Below, in pieces: positions 1 to 5,301 of a stretch of DNA of 5,301 nt. A model generated the notes under the pieces. It did no database searches, had not been told where the DNA came from, and saw only the letters and a program-made list of their open reading frames with translations. The translations under genes were made by a program, and so were the position numbers. Source of the stretch: Bacteroidales bacterium (GTDB lineage: Bacteria; Bacteroidota; Bacteroidia; Bacteroidales; Dysgonomonadaceae); assembly GCA_012799155.1 (NCBI GenBank), contig JAAZLV010000261.1, positions 1-5,301 of the forward strand, read 5' to 3'. Within the stretch, counting starts at the first letter, position 1, and every line of letters begins with the position of its first letter.

Positions 1-716
1 CACTGAGCGGAAACGCTTTTATGGGTTATTACTGCGGCAACCAGACCTACGAGATCATCTATCAGACCGAAGAGGTGATGGCACTACGTGTGGAAAACAC
101 GGTTGAAGGTCAGGATTGGGTGTTCATCTACTGTCTCGAGGAACTGAACGTGGAGCCGCCGGAAGTGGTGAAAGTACCGAAAGCGGTCCCGTTGGCAGAG
201 GATTTCGAAGGAGACACCTTCCTCAACTTCGTGCAGGAGGATATGGGTGCTGTGAGCGGTGTGGTAGACAACCCGCTACCGCTTCCCATCAACACCTCAG
301 ACAAGGTCTACCGCTACTGGAAATCGGGTGGCTTCTATAGCAACCTCGCCTTCACGGCAGCCGACTACAAGTTTGACCTTACTGCGCAGAACAAGGTACG
401 GGTGAAGGTGTTCATCCCCTCCTTCAACGATTACACTACCGAGCATGCTGTTGCCGGCGACTGGATCGCCAACCGGAAATTGTTGCCCCAGCTGGCAGTG
501 AAGCTGCAGGACAGTGATATGGGTGGCAACGCCTGGCAGACACAGACCGAGATCGTGAAGGCGGATCTGGAGATGAACAAGTGGCTGGAGTTGGAGTTTG
601 ACTTCAGTGGTGTGGCTGACCGAACCGACTACGACAAGATCGTGATCCAGTTTGGTGCGGAAGGACATGCCGGTCCCGGCTTCTTCTTCTTCGACGACTT
701 CTCGTTTGCTGAATAA
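1..716 (+). CDS. Partial surface glycan-binding lipoprotein (SGBP-like), C-terminal part
   Basis: The frame is open from the first bases (first full codon at base 3) to the TAA at 714-716, giving 237 visible residues. The methionine at base 21 is probably internal, because the same frame reads in from outside the window and no signal peptide follows it. Visible residues 1-53 (GNAFMGYYCG, then YEIIYQTEEVMALRV) resemble the end of the beta-rich module found in many PKD-containing Bacteroidetes lipoproteins. After a short linker rich in P and V, residues about 65-237 look like a jelly-roll carbohydrate-binding module, with aromatic residues (VYRYWKSGGFYSN) and a closing strand GFFFFDDFSF. No glycosidase catalytic motif is visible. 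Position directly before GH16 and GH3 genes fits an SGBP-B/SusE-like protein that captures beta-glucan at the cell surface. The function is inferred from context and resemblance; the lipobox and N-terminus are not in the window. It could instead be a GH-associated binding protein of other specificity. Confidence 0.72.
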   Translation, partial: LSGNAFMGYYCGNQTYEIIYQTEEVMALRVENTVEGQDWVFIYCLEELNVEPPEVVKVPKAVPLAEDFEGDTFLNFVQEDMGAVSGVVDNPLPLPINTSDKVYRYWKSGGFYSNLAFTAADYKFDLTAQNKVRVKVFIPSFNDYTTEHAVAGDWIANRKLLPQLAVKLQDSDMGGNAWQTQTEIVKADLEMNKWLELEFDFSGVADRTDYDKIVIQFGAEGHAGPGFFFFDDFSFAE

Positions 717-732
717 GAATTACCATTCACTT

Positions 733-763
733 AAAGGATGCCGTGATGAGCGGCATCCTTTTT
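733..763 (+). terminator. Intrinsic terminator or attenuator between SGBP-like gene and GH16
   Basis: An 11-bp perfect stem (AAAGGATGCCG at 733-743 pairs with CGGCATCCTTT at 751-761) encloses the 7-base loop TGATGAG and ends in a five-T run (759-763). It lies 17 bases after the stop of the SGBP-like gene, and its 3' arm ends 10 bases before the GH16 ATG at 772. As a Rho-independent terminator it would separate the upstream genes from GH16-GH3. The T-run is short, so readthrough is likely and it may act as a partial terminator or mRNA 3'-end stabilizer. No promoter was recognised between it and GH16, so GH16 probably depends on readthrough. Confidence 0.75.
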
Positions 764-771
764 CAACCATT

Positions 772-1896
772 ATGATGAAAATGACTCCAATATTGTATCT
801 GTTTATGGGGCTTCTTCTTGCCTGTGGTGAGAAGAACAGTCCTGAAGTCAATCCACCCAAGCCCGAGGTAGAGGTGAAATGGAGTTTTAATCCCACTTCA
901 CTGGAGCTCGCAGCAAAAGGAGAGGCCAGGAGCGTAATTGTTACGGCCAATGGTGACTGGACGGTTACCTCCGGGGAGAGTTGGTGCAGTACCGATCCGA
1001 AAACAGGGCACAACGGACAGACCAGCCTCAAGATCACAGTCACCGGCAATCCGCACCTCACCTCCCGCACGGCGGAGCTCACCTTTACTTCCGGTAAGCA
1101 GAGCCAGCGTTACACCGTTACGCAAGCGGCCGGCACGATTGATAATTTTGTTCCCGATGGATACGACCTGGTATGGGAAGAGGAGTTCAACGCAGAGCGC
1201 CTGAGCGGCGGCAAGCCTGCCCTGCCCAACACTGATAAGTGGTGGTACGAGAACCTGCCCAAGGGAGCGGTCAACAATGAATTGCAGACCTACGTGGGGG
1301 GCTTCCGCGGTACCGACACTGTTGCAGCCATTCACGATGGCACATTGAAGATCATCGCAAAAAAAGTTGGCAGCGACATCCTTTCTGCCCGCATCAACAG
1401 TACCGAGAGCTGGACCTACGGTTACTTTGAGGCACGACTGCGGGTACCGGGTGGCAAGGGAACCTGGCCCGCCTTCTGGATGCTGCCTGAGAAAGAAAAT
1501 CTCAACTGGCCGCTTGATGGTGAGATCGATATCATGGAGTATGTGGGTTACCAGCCCAACGTGGTGCACTCCACGGTACATACCGGTGCCTACAACCACA
1601 TGATTGGTACCCAGAAAGGGGCACAGAAAACTATCTCAGGTGCCGAGACCCAGTTCCACATCTACGCTGTGGAGTGGACTGCCGACTACATCAAAGGCTT
1701 CGTGGATGGGGAGGAGTATTTCCGTTTCAACAATGACGGTGCCGGAAACAAAGAGACCTGGCCTTTCAACGTACCGTTCTACCTGAAGCTCAACCTCGCA
1801 TGGGGCGGCGACTGGGGCGGCGCGCAGGGTGTGGACGAATCCAAACTTCCCGCTACCTATGAGATCGATTACGTGCGAGTCTATCAAAAAAAATAG
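772..1896 (+). CDS. GH16 endo-beta-glucanase lipoprotein (laminarinase type) with BACON domain
   Basis: This is a 374-residue predicted lipoprotein that should cut internal beta-1,3 (or mixed beta-1,3/1,4) glucan bonds with retention. Start 772 is chosen because MMKMTPILYLFMGLLLAC is a compact signal peptide with lipobox LLAC (Cys18); the longer open frame from 652 would overlap the upstream gene and bury the signal. Residues about 36-119 form a BACON domain (WSFNPTSLEL, GDWTVTSGESWC, closing YTVTQAAG). Residues about 128-374 form the GH16 domain: NNELQTY (168-174), GYFEARLRVPGG (217-228), PAFWMLP (233-239), GEIDIMEYVG with nucleophile E251, D253 and acid/base E256, H270, WGGDWGG (344-350) and terminal DYVRVYQ. 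The ExDxxE spacing is the beta-bulge form typical of laminarinases rather than the ExDxE of lichenases. BACON may be a spacer rather than a binder, as shown for some gut GH5 enzymes. The gene probably belongs to one operon with the downstream GH3. The exact substrate is inferred. Confidence 0.93.
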   Translation: MMKMTPILYLFMGLLLACGEKNSPEVNPPKPEVEVKWSFNPTSLELAAKGEARSVIVTANGDWTVTSGESWCSTDPKTGHNGQTSLKITVTGNPHLTSRTAELTFTSGKQSQRYTVTQAAGTIDNFVPDGYDLVWEEEFNAERLSGGKPALPNTDKWWYENLPKGAVNNELQTYVGGFRGTDTVAAIHDGTLKIIAKKVGSDILSARINSTESWTYGYFEARLRVPGGKGTWPAFWMLPEKENLNWPLDGEIDIMEYVGYQPNVVHSTVHTGAYNHMIGTQKGAQKTISGAETQFHIYAVEWTADYIKGFVDGEEYFRFNNDGAGNKETWPFNVPFYLKLNLAWGGDWGGAQGVDESKLPATYEIDYVRVYQKK

Positions 1897-1930
1897 GATC
1901 AAGAAACAACACACAAAATTTTAAATAACA

Positions 1931-1950
1931 AAGCTGACAGTTGACAGCTT
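1931..1950. repeat. Imperfect 20-bp palindrome between GH16 and GH3
   Basis: AAGCTG (1931-1936) and CAGCTT (1945-1950) are exact inverted repeats around an 8-base centre that keeps partial symmetry (CA and TG). The same stretch can be read as two direct TGACAG copies (1935-1940 and 1942-1947). No T-run follows, so it is not an intrinsic terminator. It may be an mRNA hairpin affecting stability between the two enzyme genes, a protein-binding site, or chance. Nothing else recognisable lies in the 101-base gap. Confidence 0.35.
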
Positions 1951-1997
1951 AATGTTTGTCACGAACCGCTTACAGCAAAAAACATCATCCAAAGAAA

Positions 1998-4337
1998 ATG
2001 AACAAATTATTCTATTTCCTCTTTTTGATACCGTTACTGGCTGCCTGTAATGGCAATGCCGGTAAGAACGGAGAGCAACTTGATACAGTCATGGAGCAGA
2101 AGATCGACAGCATCCTGGGGCAGATGACCCTTGAAGAAAAAGTGGGTCAGATGGCCCAGTTCACTGTTGATCTGCTTGGCAAAGGTGGCAATGCCTACTT
2201 CAGTGATGAACCGTTCGAGGTGGATCCTGCGATGATTGACACCGTGATTGGCAAGTACAAGGTAGGATCCATCCTCAATGTGAGCAACAACAGGGCGCGC
2301 ACCACCGAGGTGTGGGAGAAGACCATCCGTGCCATTCAGGAGCGAGCAATCGCGGAGACAGGCATCCCGGTGCTCTACGGCATCGATGCCATTCACGGAG
2401 CTACCTACACCGCTGGCTCCACGCTCTTCCCGCAATCGGTGGCGATGGCAGCCAGTTTCAACCGTGAACTGATGAAAGAGGGCTCACGTATCACTGCATA
2501 CGAGACACGCGCCAGCAATATCCCATGGACCTTTGCACCCACCATGGACCTGGGCAGGGATGCCCGTTGGTCACGTCAGTGGGAGAGCTACGGCGAAGAT
2601 GCGTACCTCAACGCCGAGATGGCAGTGGCCTCTACTCTCGGCTTTCAGGGAGATGACCGCAATCGTGTGGGAAGTCAGCACATCGCTGCCTGTCTGAAGC
2701 ATTACATGGGTTACGGTGTGCCCGTTTCAGGAAAAGACCGTACCCCTGCCCTGATCTCCGAAAGTGAACTGCGAGAGAAATATTTCGAACCTTTCCGTGC
2801 TGCTATCGAAGCAGGAGCACTCTCAGTGATGGTCAATTCTGGCATCATCAATGGGGTATCAACCCATGCCGATCATCGCCTGTTGACCGTCTGGTTGAAA
2901 GAGGAACTCAATTTCGACGGGCTGGTAGTGACCGACTGGGCGGATGTGCAGAACCTCCTCTCACGCGACAGAATTGCACTCGATTACAAAGAGGCGGTAA
3001 AGAAAGCGATCAACGCAGGAATTGACATGGTGATGGAACCCTACAACCTGGCATTCTGCCCCACACTGGTGGAGTTGGTGGAAGAGGGAGAGGTTTCGAT
3101 GGAACGAATTGACGATGCCGTGAGAAGAGTGCTTCGCCTCAAGTATCGACTGGGACTCTTCGAACGTCCCTATTGGTCACGAACGGAATACCCCGATTTC
3201 GGCAGTGCTGAAAATGAGGCTGCAGCCAAAGTGGCTGCCGATGAAGCTATCACACTGTTGAAAAATGAGGAGAATATCCTTCCGCTCCCGGCAGGAGCCC
3301 GCATCCTTGTGGCTGGTCCCAATGCCCACACCATGAGACCGCTCAACGGTGGCTGGAGTTACTCCTGGCAAGGTGAGAAGGTGGATGAATTCGCAGAACA
3401 GTACAACACCATCTACGAAGCCTTGCAGCATAAGTTCGGAGAGGGTAACGTCCGCTACGAACCGGGTGTCACCTACAAGATGGATGGTCAATATTACGAG
3501 GAGAATGCACCTGAGATCGGGAAGGCAGTAGCAGCAGCGAGGGGTGTAGACTATATCATCCTTTGCATTGGAGAGAATTCCTATTGCGAGACGCCGGGCA
3601 ACCTGGATGAATTGACGCTGTCTGAAAATCAAACTGATTTGGCCTTGGCATTGCAGCAAACCGGTAAGCCGGTGATTCTGGTACTTAACGAGGGTCGTCC
3701 CCGTCTGATCCGTCGCATTGAACCGGGTGCGAAGGCTGTTCTACAGCTATACCTGCCCGGCAACTTCGGTGCAGATGCATTAGCCGATATCCTTTCCGGT
3801 GAGGTGAATCCCAGTGGTCGCTTGCCTTACACCTATCCGAAGTTTGAACAGGGATTGATCACCTACGACCACAAGCCATCGCAGAATATCCAGGGTGTGA
3901 TGGCCGGAGCTTACGACTATGGCGCACAAACATCGGTGCAGTATCCTTTTGGCTATGGACTGAGCTACACCACTTTCGCCTATTCAAACCTGAATGTTGA
4001 TAAAACAGCGTTTACATATGCTGACATGATCACTGTTTCCGTTGATGTCACTAACAGCGGGTCCATGGAGGGCAAAGAAGCAGTACTGCTCTTCAGTAGT
4101 GACAAGGTGGCTTCTCTTTCACCCGATGTTCGGCGCTTACGTGGCTTTGAGAAAATCTCTCTCGATCCGGGTGAGACACAAACGGTAACATTCACTCTGT
4201 CTGGTTCGGACCTGGCGTTTGTGAATGAAGTAGGCAAATGGACCATGGAAGAGGGTGATTTTATGTTGCAGGTAGGAGACCAGACAACGGATATCCAATG
4301 CTTGGAAACGAAGATATGGGAAACCCCCAATAAATAA
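1998..4337 (+). CDS. GH3 beta-glucosidase lipoprotein
   Basis: This 779-residue family 3 glycoside hydrolase should release glucose from the non-reducing ends of beta-gluco-oligosaccharides made by the neighbouring GH16. Start 1998 gives MNKLFYFLFLIPLLAAC, a signal peptide with lipobox LAAC (Cys17); the TTG-initiated extension at 1956 would bury it behind 14 basic residues. The GH3 barrel spans about 36-370: MTLEEKVGQMAQ, GIDAIHG with sugar-binding D130, DLGRDARW (184-191), WESYGED (195-201), KHYMGYG with K234-H235, and GLVVTDWADV with nucleophile D313. The alpha/beta sandwich spans about 417-640 and carries GENSYCETPG, where E531 aligns with the acid/base Glu of barley exoglucanase ExoI. An Fn3-like domain closes the protein (about 678-770, VDVTNSGSMEGKEAV, RRLRGFEK). 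Length and order match complete enzymes, and no catalytic residue is missing. No acidic cluster follows Cys17, so a periplasm-facing anchor is likely. Fine specificity (beta-1,3 or beta-1,4) cannot be read from sequence. Confidence 0.95.
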   Translation: MNKLFYFLFLIPLLAACNGNAGKNGEQLDTVMEQKIDSILGQMTLEEKVGQMAQFTVDLLGKGGNAYFSDEPFEVDPAMIDTVIGKYKVGSILNVSNNRARTTEVWEKTIRAIQERAIAETGIPVLYGIDAIHGATYTAGSTLFPQSVAMAASFNRELMKEGSRITAYETRASNIPWTFAPTMDLGRDARWSRQWESYGEDAYLNAEMAVASTLGFQGDDRNRVGSQHIAACLKHYMGYGVPVSGKDRTPALISESELREKYFEPFRAAIEAGALSVMVNSGIINGVSTHADHRLLTVWLKEELNFDGLVVTDWADVQNLLSRDRIALDYKEAVKKAINAGIDMVMEPYNLAFCPTLVELVEEGEVSMERIDDAVRRVLRLKYRLGLFERPYWSRTEYPDFGSAENEAAAKVAADEAITLLKNEENILPLPAGARILVAGPNAHTMRPLNGGWSYSWQGEKVDEFAEQYNTIYEALQHKFGEGNVRYEPGVTYKMDGQYYEENAPEIGKAVAAARGVDYIILCIGENSYCETPGNLDELTLSENQTDLALALQQTGKPVILVLNEGRPRLIRRIEPGAKAVLQLYLPGNFGADALADILSGEVNPSGRLPYTYPKFEQGLITYDHKPSQNIQGVMAGAYDYGAQTSVQYPFGYGLSYTTFAYSNLNVDKTAFTYADMITVSVDVTNSGSMEGKEAVLLFSSDKVASLSPDVRRLRGFEKISLDPGETQTVTFTLSGSDLAFVNEVGKWTMEEGDFMLQVGDQTTDIQCLETKIWETPNK

Positions 4338-4368
4338 AACCAGCCTTATAAGCTTTTCATTCATTATA

Positions 4369-4408
4369 CAAAAGCGGGAGCACTCCACATGAAGTGTTCC
4401 CGCTTTTG
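4369..4408. terminator. Bidirectional intrinsic terminator after GH3
   Basis: A 16-bp stem (4369-4384 with 4393-4408, one G-T wobble at 4380/4397) closes an 8-base loop, CCACATGA. The core is GCGGGA/TCCCGC, flanked by AAAA on the left and TTTT on the right, so it reads as a terminator on both strands. It starts 31 bases after the GH3 stop and marks the likely end of the PUL transcript. Confidence 0.88.
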
Positions 4409-4472
4409 ACTACTCAAAAGTTTGATATGTTTCATATTTTTCGTTAGTTCTTTAAGAAAAGAGTTAATATCC

Positions 4473-4502
4473 TTTGAAAGTCCTGTTTTTTATCTATTTT
4501 TG
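4473..4502 (+). promoter_or_regulatory. Putative Bacteroidetes promoter (TTTG-N18-TATTTTTG)
   Basis: TTTG at 4473-4476 and TATTTTTG at 4495-4502 match the Bacteroidetes -33 (TTTG) and -7 (TAnnTTTG) elements, with 18 bases between them, close to the usual spacing of about 19-21. It lies 64 bases beyond the terminator, pointing right. No gene begins soon after, and AT-rich DNA produces such matches by chance, so confidence is moderate. Confidence 0.4.
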
Positions 4503-4555
4503 TGACAGGTATAGAGTATTTTCTCTCACATTCGGGAATTAGAAGTTTCCGTATA

Positions 4556-4563
4556 TATGTTTG
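4556..4563 (+). promoter_or_regulatory. Putative -7 element TATGTTTG
   Basis: TATGTTTG fits TAnnTTTG exactly. The best upstream partner is TTCG at 4531-4534, 21 bases away, with one mismatch to TTTG. This is weaker than the site at 4473-4502 and may be chance in AT-rich sequence. Confidence 0.22.
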
Positions 4564-4662
4564 AATGAAATACTGGTATATAGAATTGGTAGGTTTTTTA
4601 GGAATCAAAAGTTCATTTTACATAATTATTTGTCTTTTTTTTGCTTAGAATGATATTATTTT

Positions 4663-4735
4663 TTGCAACTAGCTTGAACAAACGCATTGTTGAGTCCAAA
4701 AGGTAACTAAATAGATTCAATATGGATAGTTGCAA
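4663..4735. repeat. Spaced 9-bp inverted repeat TTGCAACTA / TAGTTGCAA
   Basis: TTGCAACTA at 4663-4671 is the exact reverse complement of TAGTTGCAA at 4727-4735, with 55 bases between. The core TTGCAA is itself a palindrome and recurs at 5175-5180. It could be paired regulator sites or a long-range RNA stem, but it could also be chance. Confidence 0.25.
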
Positions 4736-4855
4736 CCAGGCATCCTACATGCTGAAGTAAATAATTAATGGAATGAGATAAAATTACTGAAAACTTAACG
4801 TCTGCCTGCAGTTTTATAATCTGTTTTCCATGGTGAATGATTTTTATTACTTATA

Positions 4856-4875
4856 TCACCTTGTTAAACAAGTGA
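4856..4875. repeat. Small bulged hairpin in the AT-rich region
   Basis: CTTGT (4860-4864) pairs with ACAAG (4868-4872) around the loop TAA, and three more pairs extend it if C4859 is bulged or re-paired (TCAC with GTGA at the outer ends). A five-T run follows after four bases, at 4880-4884. It may be a weak terminator or an operator-like site. Evidence is limited to the symmetry. Confidence 0.25.
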
Positions 4876-4965
4876 ATACATTTTTAAGAAGAGATACAAA
4901 AATTAAATAATGTTAAATAAGTAAATAAAGTTATTTTTATATGCTGTATGAGACGTAAAAATAGC

Positions 4966-4973
4966 TATATTTG
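4966..4973 (+). promoter_or_regulatory. Putative -7 promoter element TATATTTG
   Basis: TATATTTG followed by CGGC is a close match to the Bacteroidetes -7 box TAnnTTTG and its common downstream G/C bases. A -33 element is poor: the best candidate is GCTG at 4943-4946, 19 bases upstream. A transcript would start near 4980 and give either a leader of about 300 bases to a gene starting at the window edge or a short RNA ending near 5154. Confidence 0.45.
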
Positions 4974-5100
4974 CGGCGTTTATTTCAACAGGCGTGTCGA
5001 ATAGCTTGATAGATAACATTTTAAACAAAAATTACTCAAACCTCAACTATTTAAATTTTCTTATTTAATTATAAGAGGTTAACAAAAGTTTATGGCTTAA

Positions 5101-5120
5101 TTTTAGCGGTATTGCTAAAA
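5101..5120 (+). repeat. Perfect 7-bp hairpin TTTTAGC / GCTAAAA
   Basis: TTTTAGC (5101-5107) pairs exactly with GCTAAAA (5114-5120) around the loop GGTATT. No T-run follows directly. It lies inside the presumed leader or small RNA downstream of the -7 box at 4966. Confidence 0.35.
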
Positions 5121-5131
5121 GAATAGATATT

Positions 5132-5154
5132 CCTTTCGAGCAAGAGGTTTTTTT
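5132..5154 (+). terminator. Weak terminator-like hairpin with seven-T tail
   Basis: CCTTT (5132-5136) pairs with AGAGG (5143-5147), including one T-G wobble, around the loop CGAGCA. Seven T residues follow at 5148-5154. The stem is short and mostly A/T, so termination would be weak or conditional. Confidence 0.3.
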
Positions 5155-5180
5155 GTTAAACAGTGTCGTTTTTATTGCAA

Positions 5181-5212
5181 ACAAATTTAAAATCATTCAT
5201 GATTGAATTTGT
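5181..5212 (+). repeat. Two-part hairpin ACAAATT...AATTTGT
   Basis: ACAAATT (5181-5187) pairs with AATTTGT (5206-5212), and inside it AATCA (5191-5195) pairs with TGATT (5200-5204) around the loop TTCA. The two stems are joined by an uneven internal loop of three bases against one. It lies about 80 bases before the possible start codon at 5291 and may be a leader structure or a dimer-binding operator. Confidence 0.3.
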
Positions 5213-5290
5213 CGTAAATGAACAACACTTCTGGTATTAATGTGTAATATTTTACAATAAATTAATCCAAAGGAATTGTCCTGAATAAAC

Positions 5291-5301
5291 ATGGATTTGT
5301 C
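5291..5301 (+). CDS. Possible 5' end of next gene (MDL...)
   Basis: ATG at 5291 opens a frame of three full codons (M-D-L) running off the window. AAAGGAA at 5269-5275 could be a ribosome binding site, but 15 bases is a long spacing, and Bacteroidetes often do not need one. AGGA of that site can pair with TCCT at 5279-5282. With so few codons this is only a candidate start, placed where a gene would be expected after a long leader. Confidence 0.22.

Larger units (their letters stand above)
4409..5290. other. Long AT-rich non-coding region after the gene cluster
   Basis: About 880 bases show no open frame of useful length on either strand and no recognisable tRNA, rRNA, CRISPR repeat or insertion-sequence end. 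Two sampled 60-base rows (4441-4500 and 5041-5100) are 25% and 22% GC, against about 62% in a row of the GH3 gene. The stretch holds Bacteroidetes-type promoter motifs and several small hairpins, listed separately. Only tiny frames occur, such as ATG 5199 (13 codons) and ATG 5218 (9 codons), without coding support. The best reading is a promoter and leader region for a gene beyond the window, possibly with a small RNA. Confidence 0.7.

Noticed and set aside
297..668. Minus-strand open frame of 123 codons inside the SGBP-like gene
   Set aside because: It is antisense to a frame with consistent beta-domain features, and its own translation shows no recognisable domain.
652..771. Longer start for the GH16 gene at ATG 652
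   Set aside because: It overlaps the last 65 bases of the SGBP-like gene, runs through the terminator hairpin and puts 40 low-complexity residues ahead of a clean lipoprotein signal peptide that starts at 772.
898..1599. Minus-strand open frame of 233 codons inside GH16
   Set aside because: It lies antisense to strongly recognisable GH16 coding sequence, has no family resemblance and is an expected shadow of GC-rich third positions.
1951..1958. Internal promoter for GH3 (AATGTTTG)
   Set aside because: It misses the first base of TAnnTTTG and has no TTTG at the proper upstream distance.
1956..1997. TTG start 14 codons upstream of the GH3 ATG
   Set aside because: The ATG at 1998 gives a standard lipoprotein signal peptide; the extension adds charged residues without any support.
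3177..3659. Minus-strand open frame of 160 codons inside GH3
   Set aside because: It is antisense to the conserved GH3 sandwich domain including the E531 region; no independent start signal or domain is visible.
4815..4820. TATAAT as a sigma-70 -10 box
   Set aside because: Bacteroidetes primary promoters use TAnnTTTG rather than TATAAT, and no matching -35 partner is evident.
5182..5189. Minus-strand promoter box (TAAATTTG read on the - strand)
   Set aside because: No TTTG partner lies at the expected distance on that strand, and no gene lies downstream before the terminator at 4408.
5199..5240. Short open frame of 13 codons starting MIEFVV
   Set aside because: It is too short to judge, lies inside a hairpin-forming stretch and has no ribosome binding site or other coding evidence.
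4409..5301. CRISPR array, tRNA gene or insertion sequence in the AT-rich region
   Set aside because: There are no regularly spaced repeats, no cloverleaf with a TTCRA-type arm and no terminal inverted repeats beside a transposase frame.

Overview
The window looks like the distal end of a polysaccharide utilization locus (PUL) from a Bacteroidetes bacterium, most likely of the order Bacteroidales. Three things point there. The two complete genes encode lipoproteins with Bacteroidetes-type architecture, one of them carrying a BACON domain. Promoter-like sites match the Bacteroidetes -7 consensus TAnnTTTG. Moderately GC-rich coding DNA (one 60-base row of the GH3 gene is about 62% GC) sits beside very AT-rich non-coding DNA (two sampled rows are 25% and 22% GC). 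The genus cannot be fixed from this sequence.

Layout, all on the + strand. Bases 1-716 are the C-terminal part of a probable surface glycan-binding lipoprotein whose start lies outside the window. A strong hairpin with a T-run (733-763) separates it from a GH16 endo-beta-glucanase lipoprotein (772-1896: lipobox, BACON domain, catalytic domain with the ExDxxE motif of laminarinase-type enzymes). After 101 bases containing a small imperfect palindrome comes a GH3 beta-glucosidase lipoprotein (1998-4337: barrel, sandwich and Fn3-like domains, with nucleophile D313 and probable acid/base E531). A near-perfect bidirectional terminator (4369-4408) closes the cluster. The remaining roughly 890 bases (4409-5301) are AT-rich and hold no convincing gene. 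They contain Bacteroidetes-type promoter motifs, several small hairpins and, at the very edge, a possible start codon of the next gene.

How the genes fit together (inference from family knowledge): the binding protein holds a beta-glucan at the cell surface, GH16 cuts internal bonds, a SusC/SusD transporter expected upstream but not visible imports the oligosaccharides, and GH3 releases glucose from them. Beta-1,3-glucan (laminarin type) or mixed-linkage beta-glucan is the most likely substrate. The protein-coding part is a known kind of system. I see no clearly novel protein system. The less-explained material is the hairpin placed directly before the GH16 start and the structured AT-rich region after the cluster, which could be a long 5' leader or a small RNA locus.
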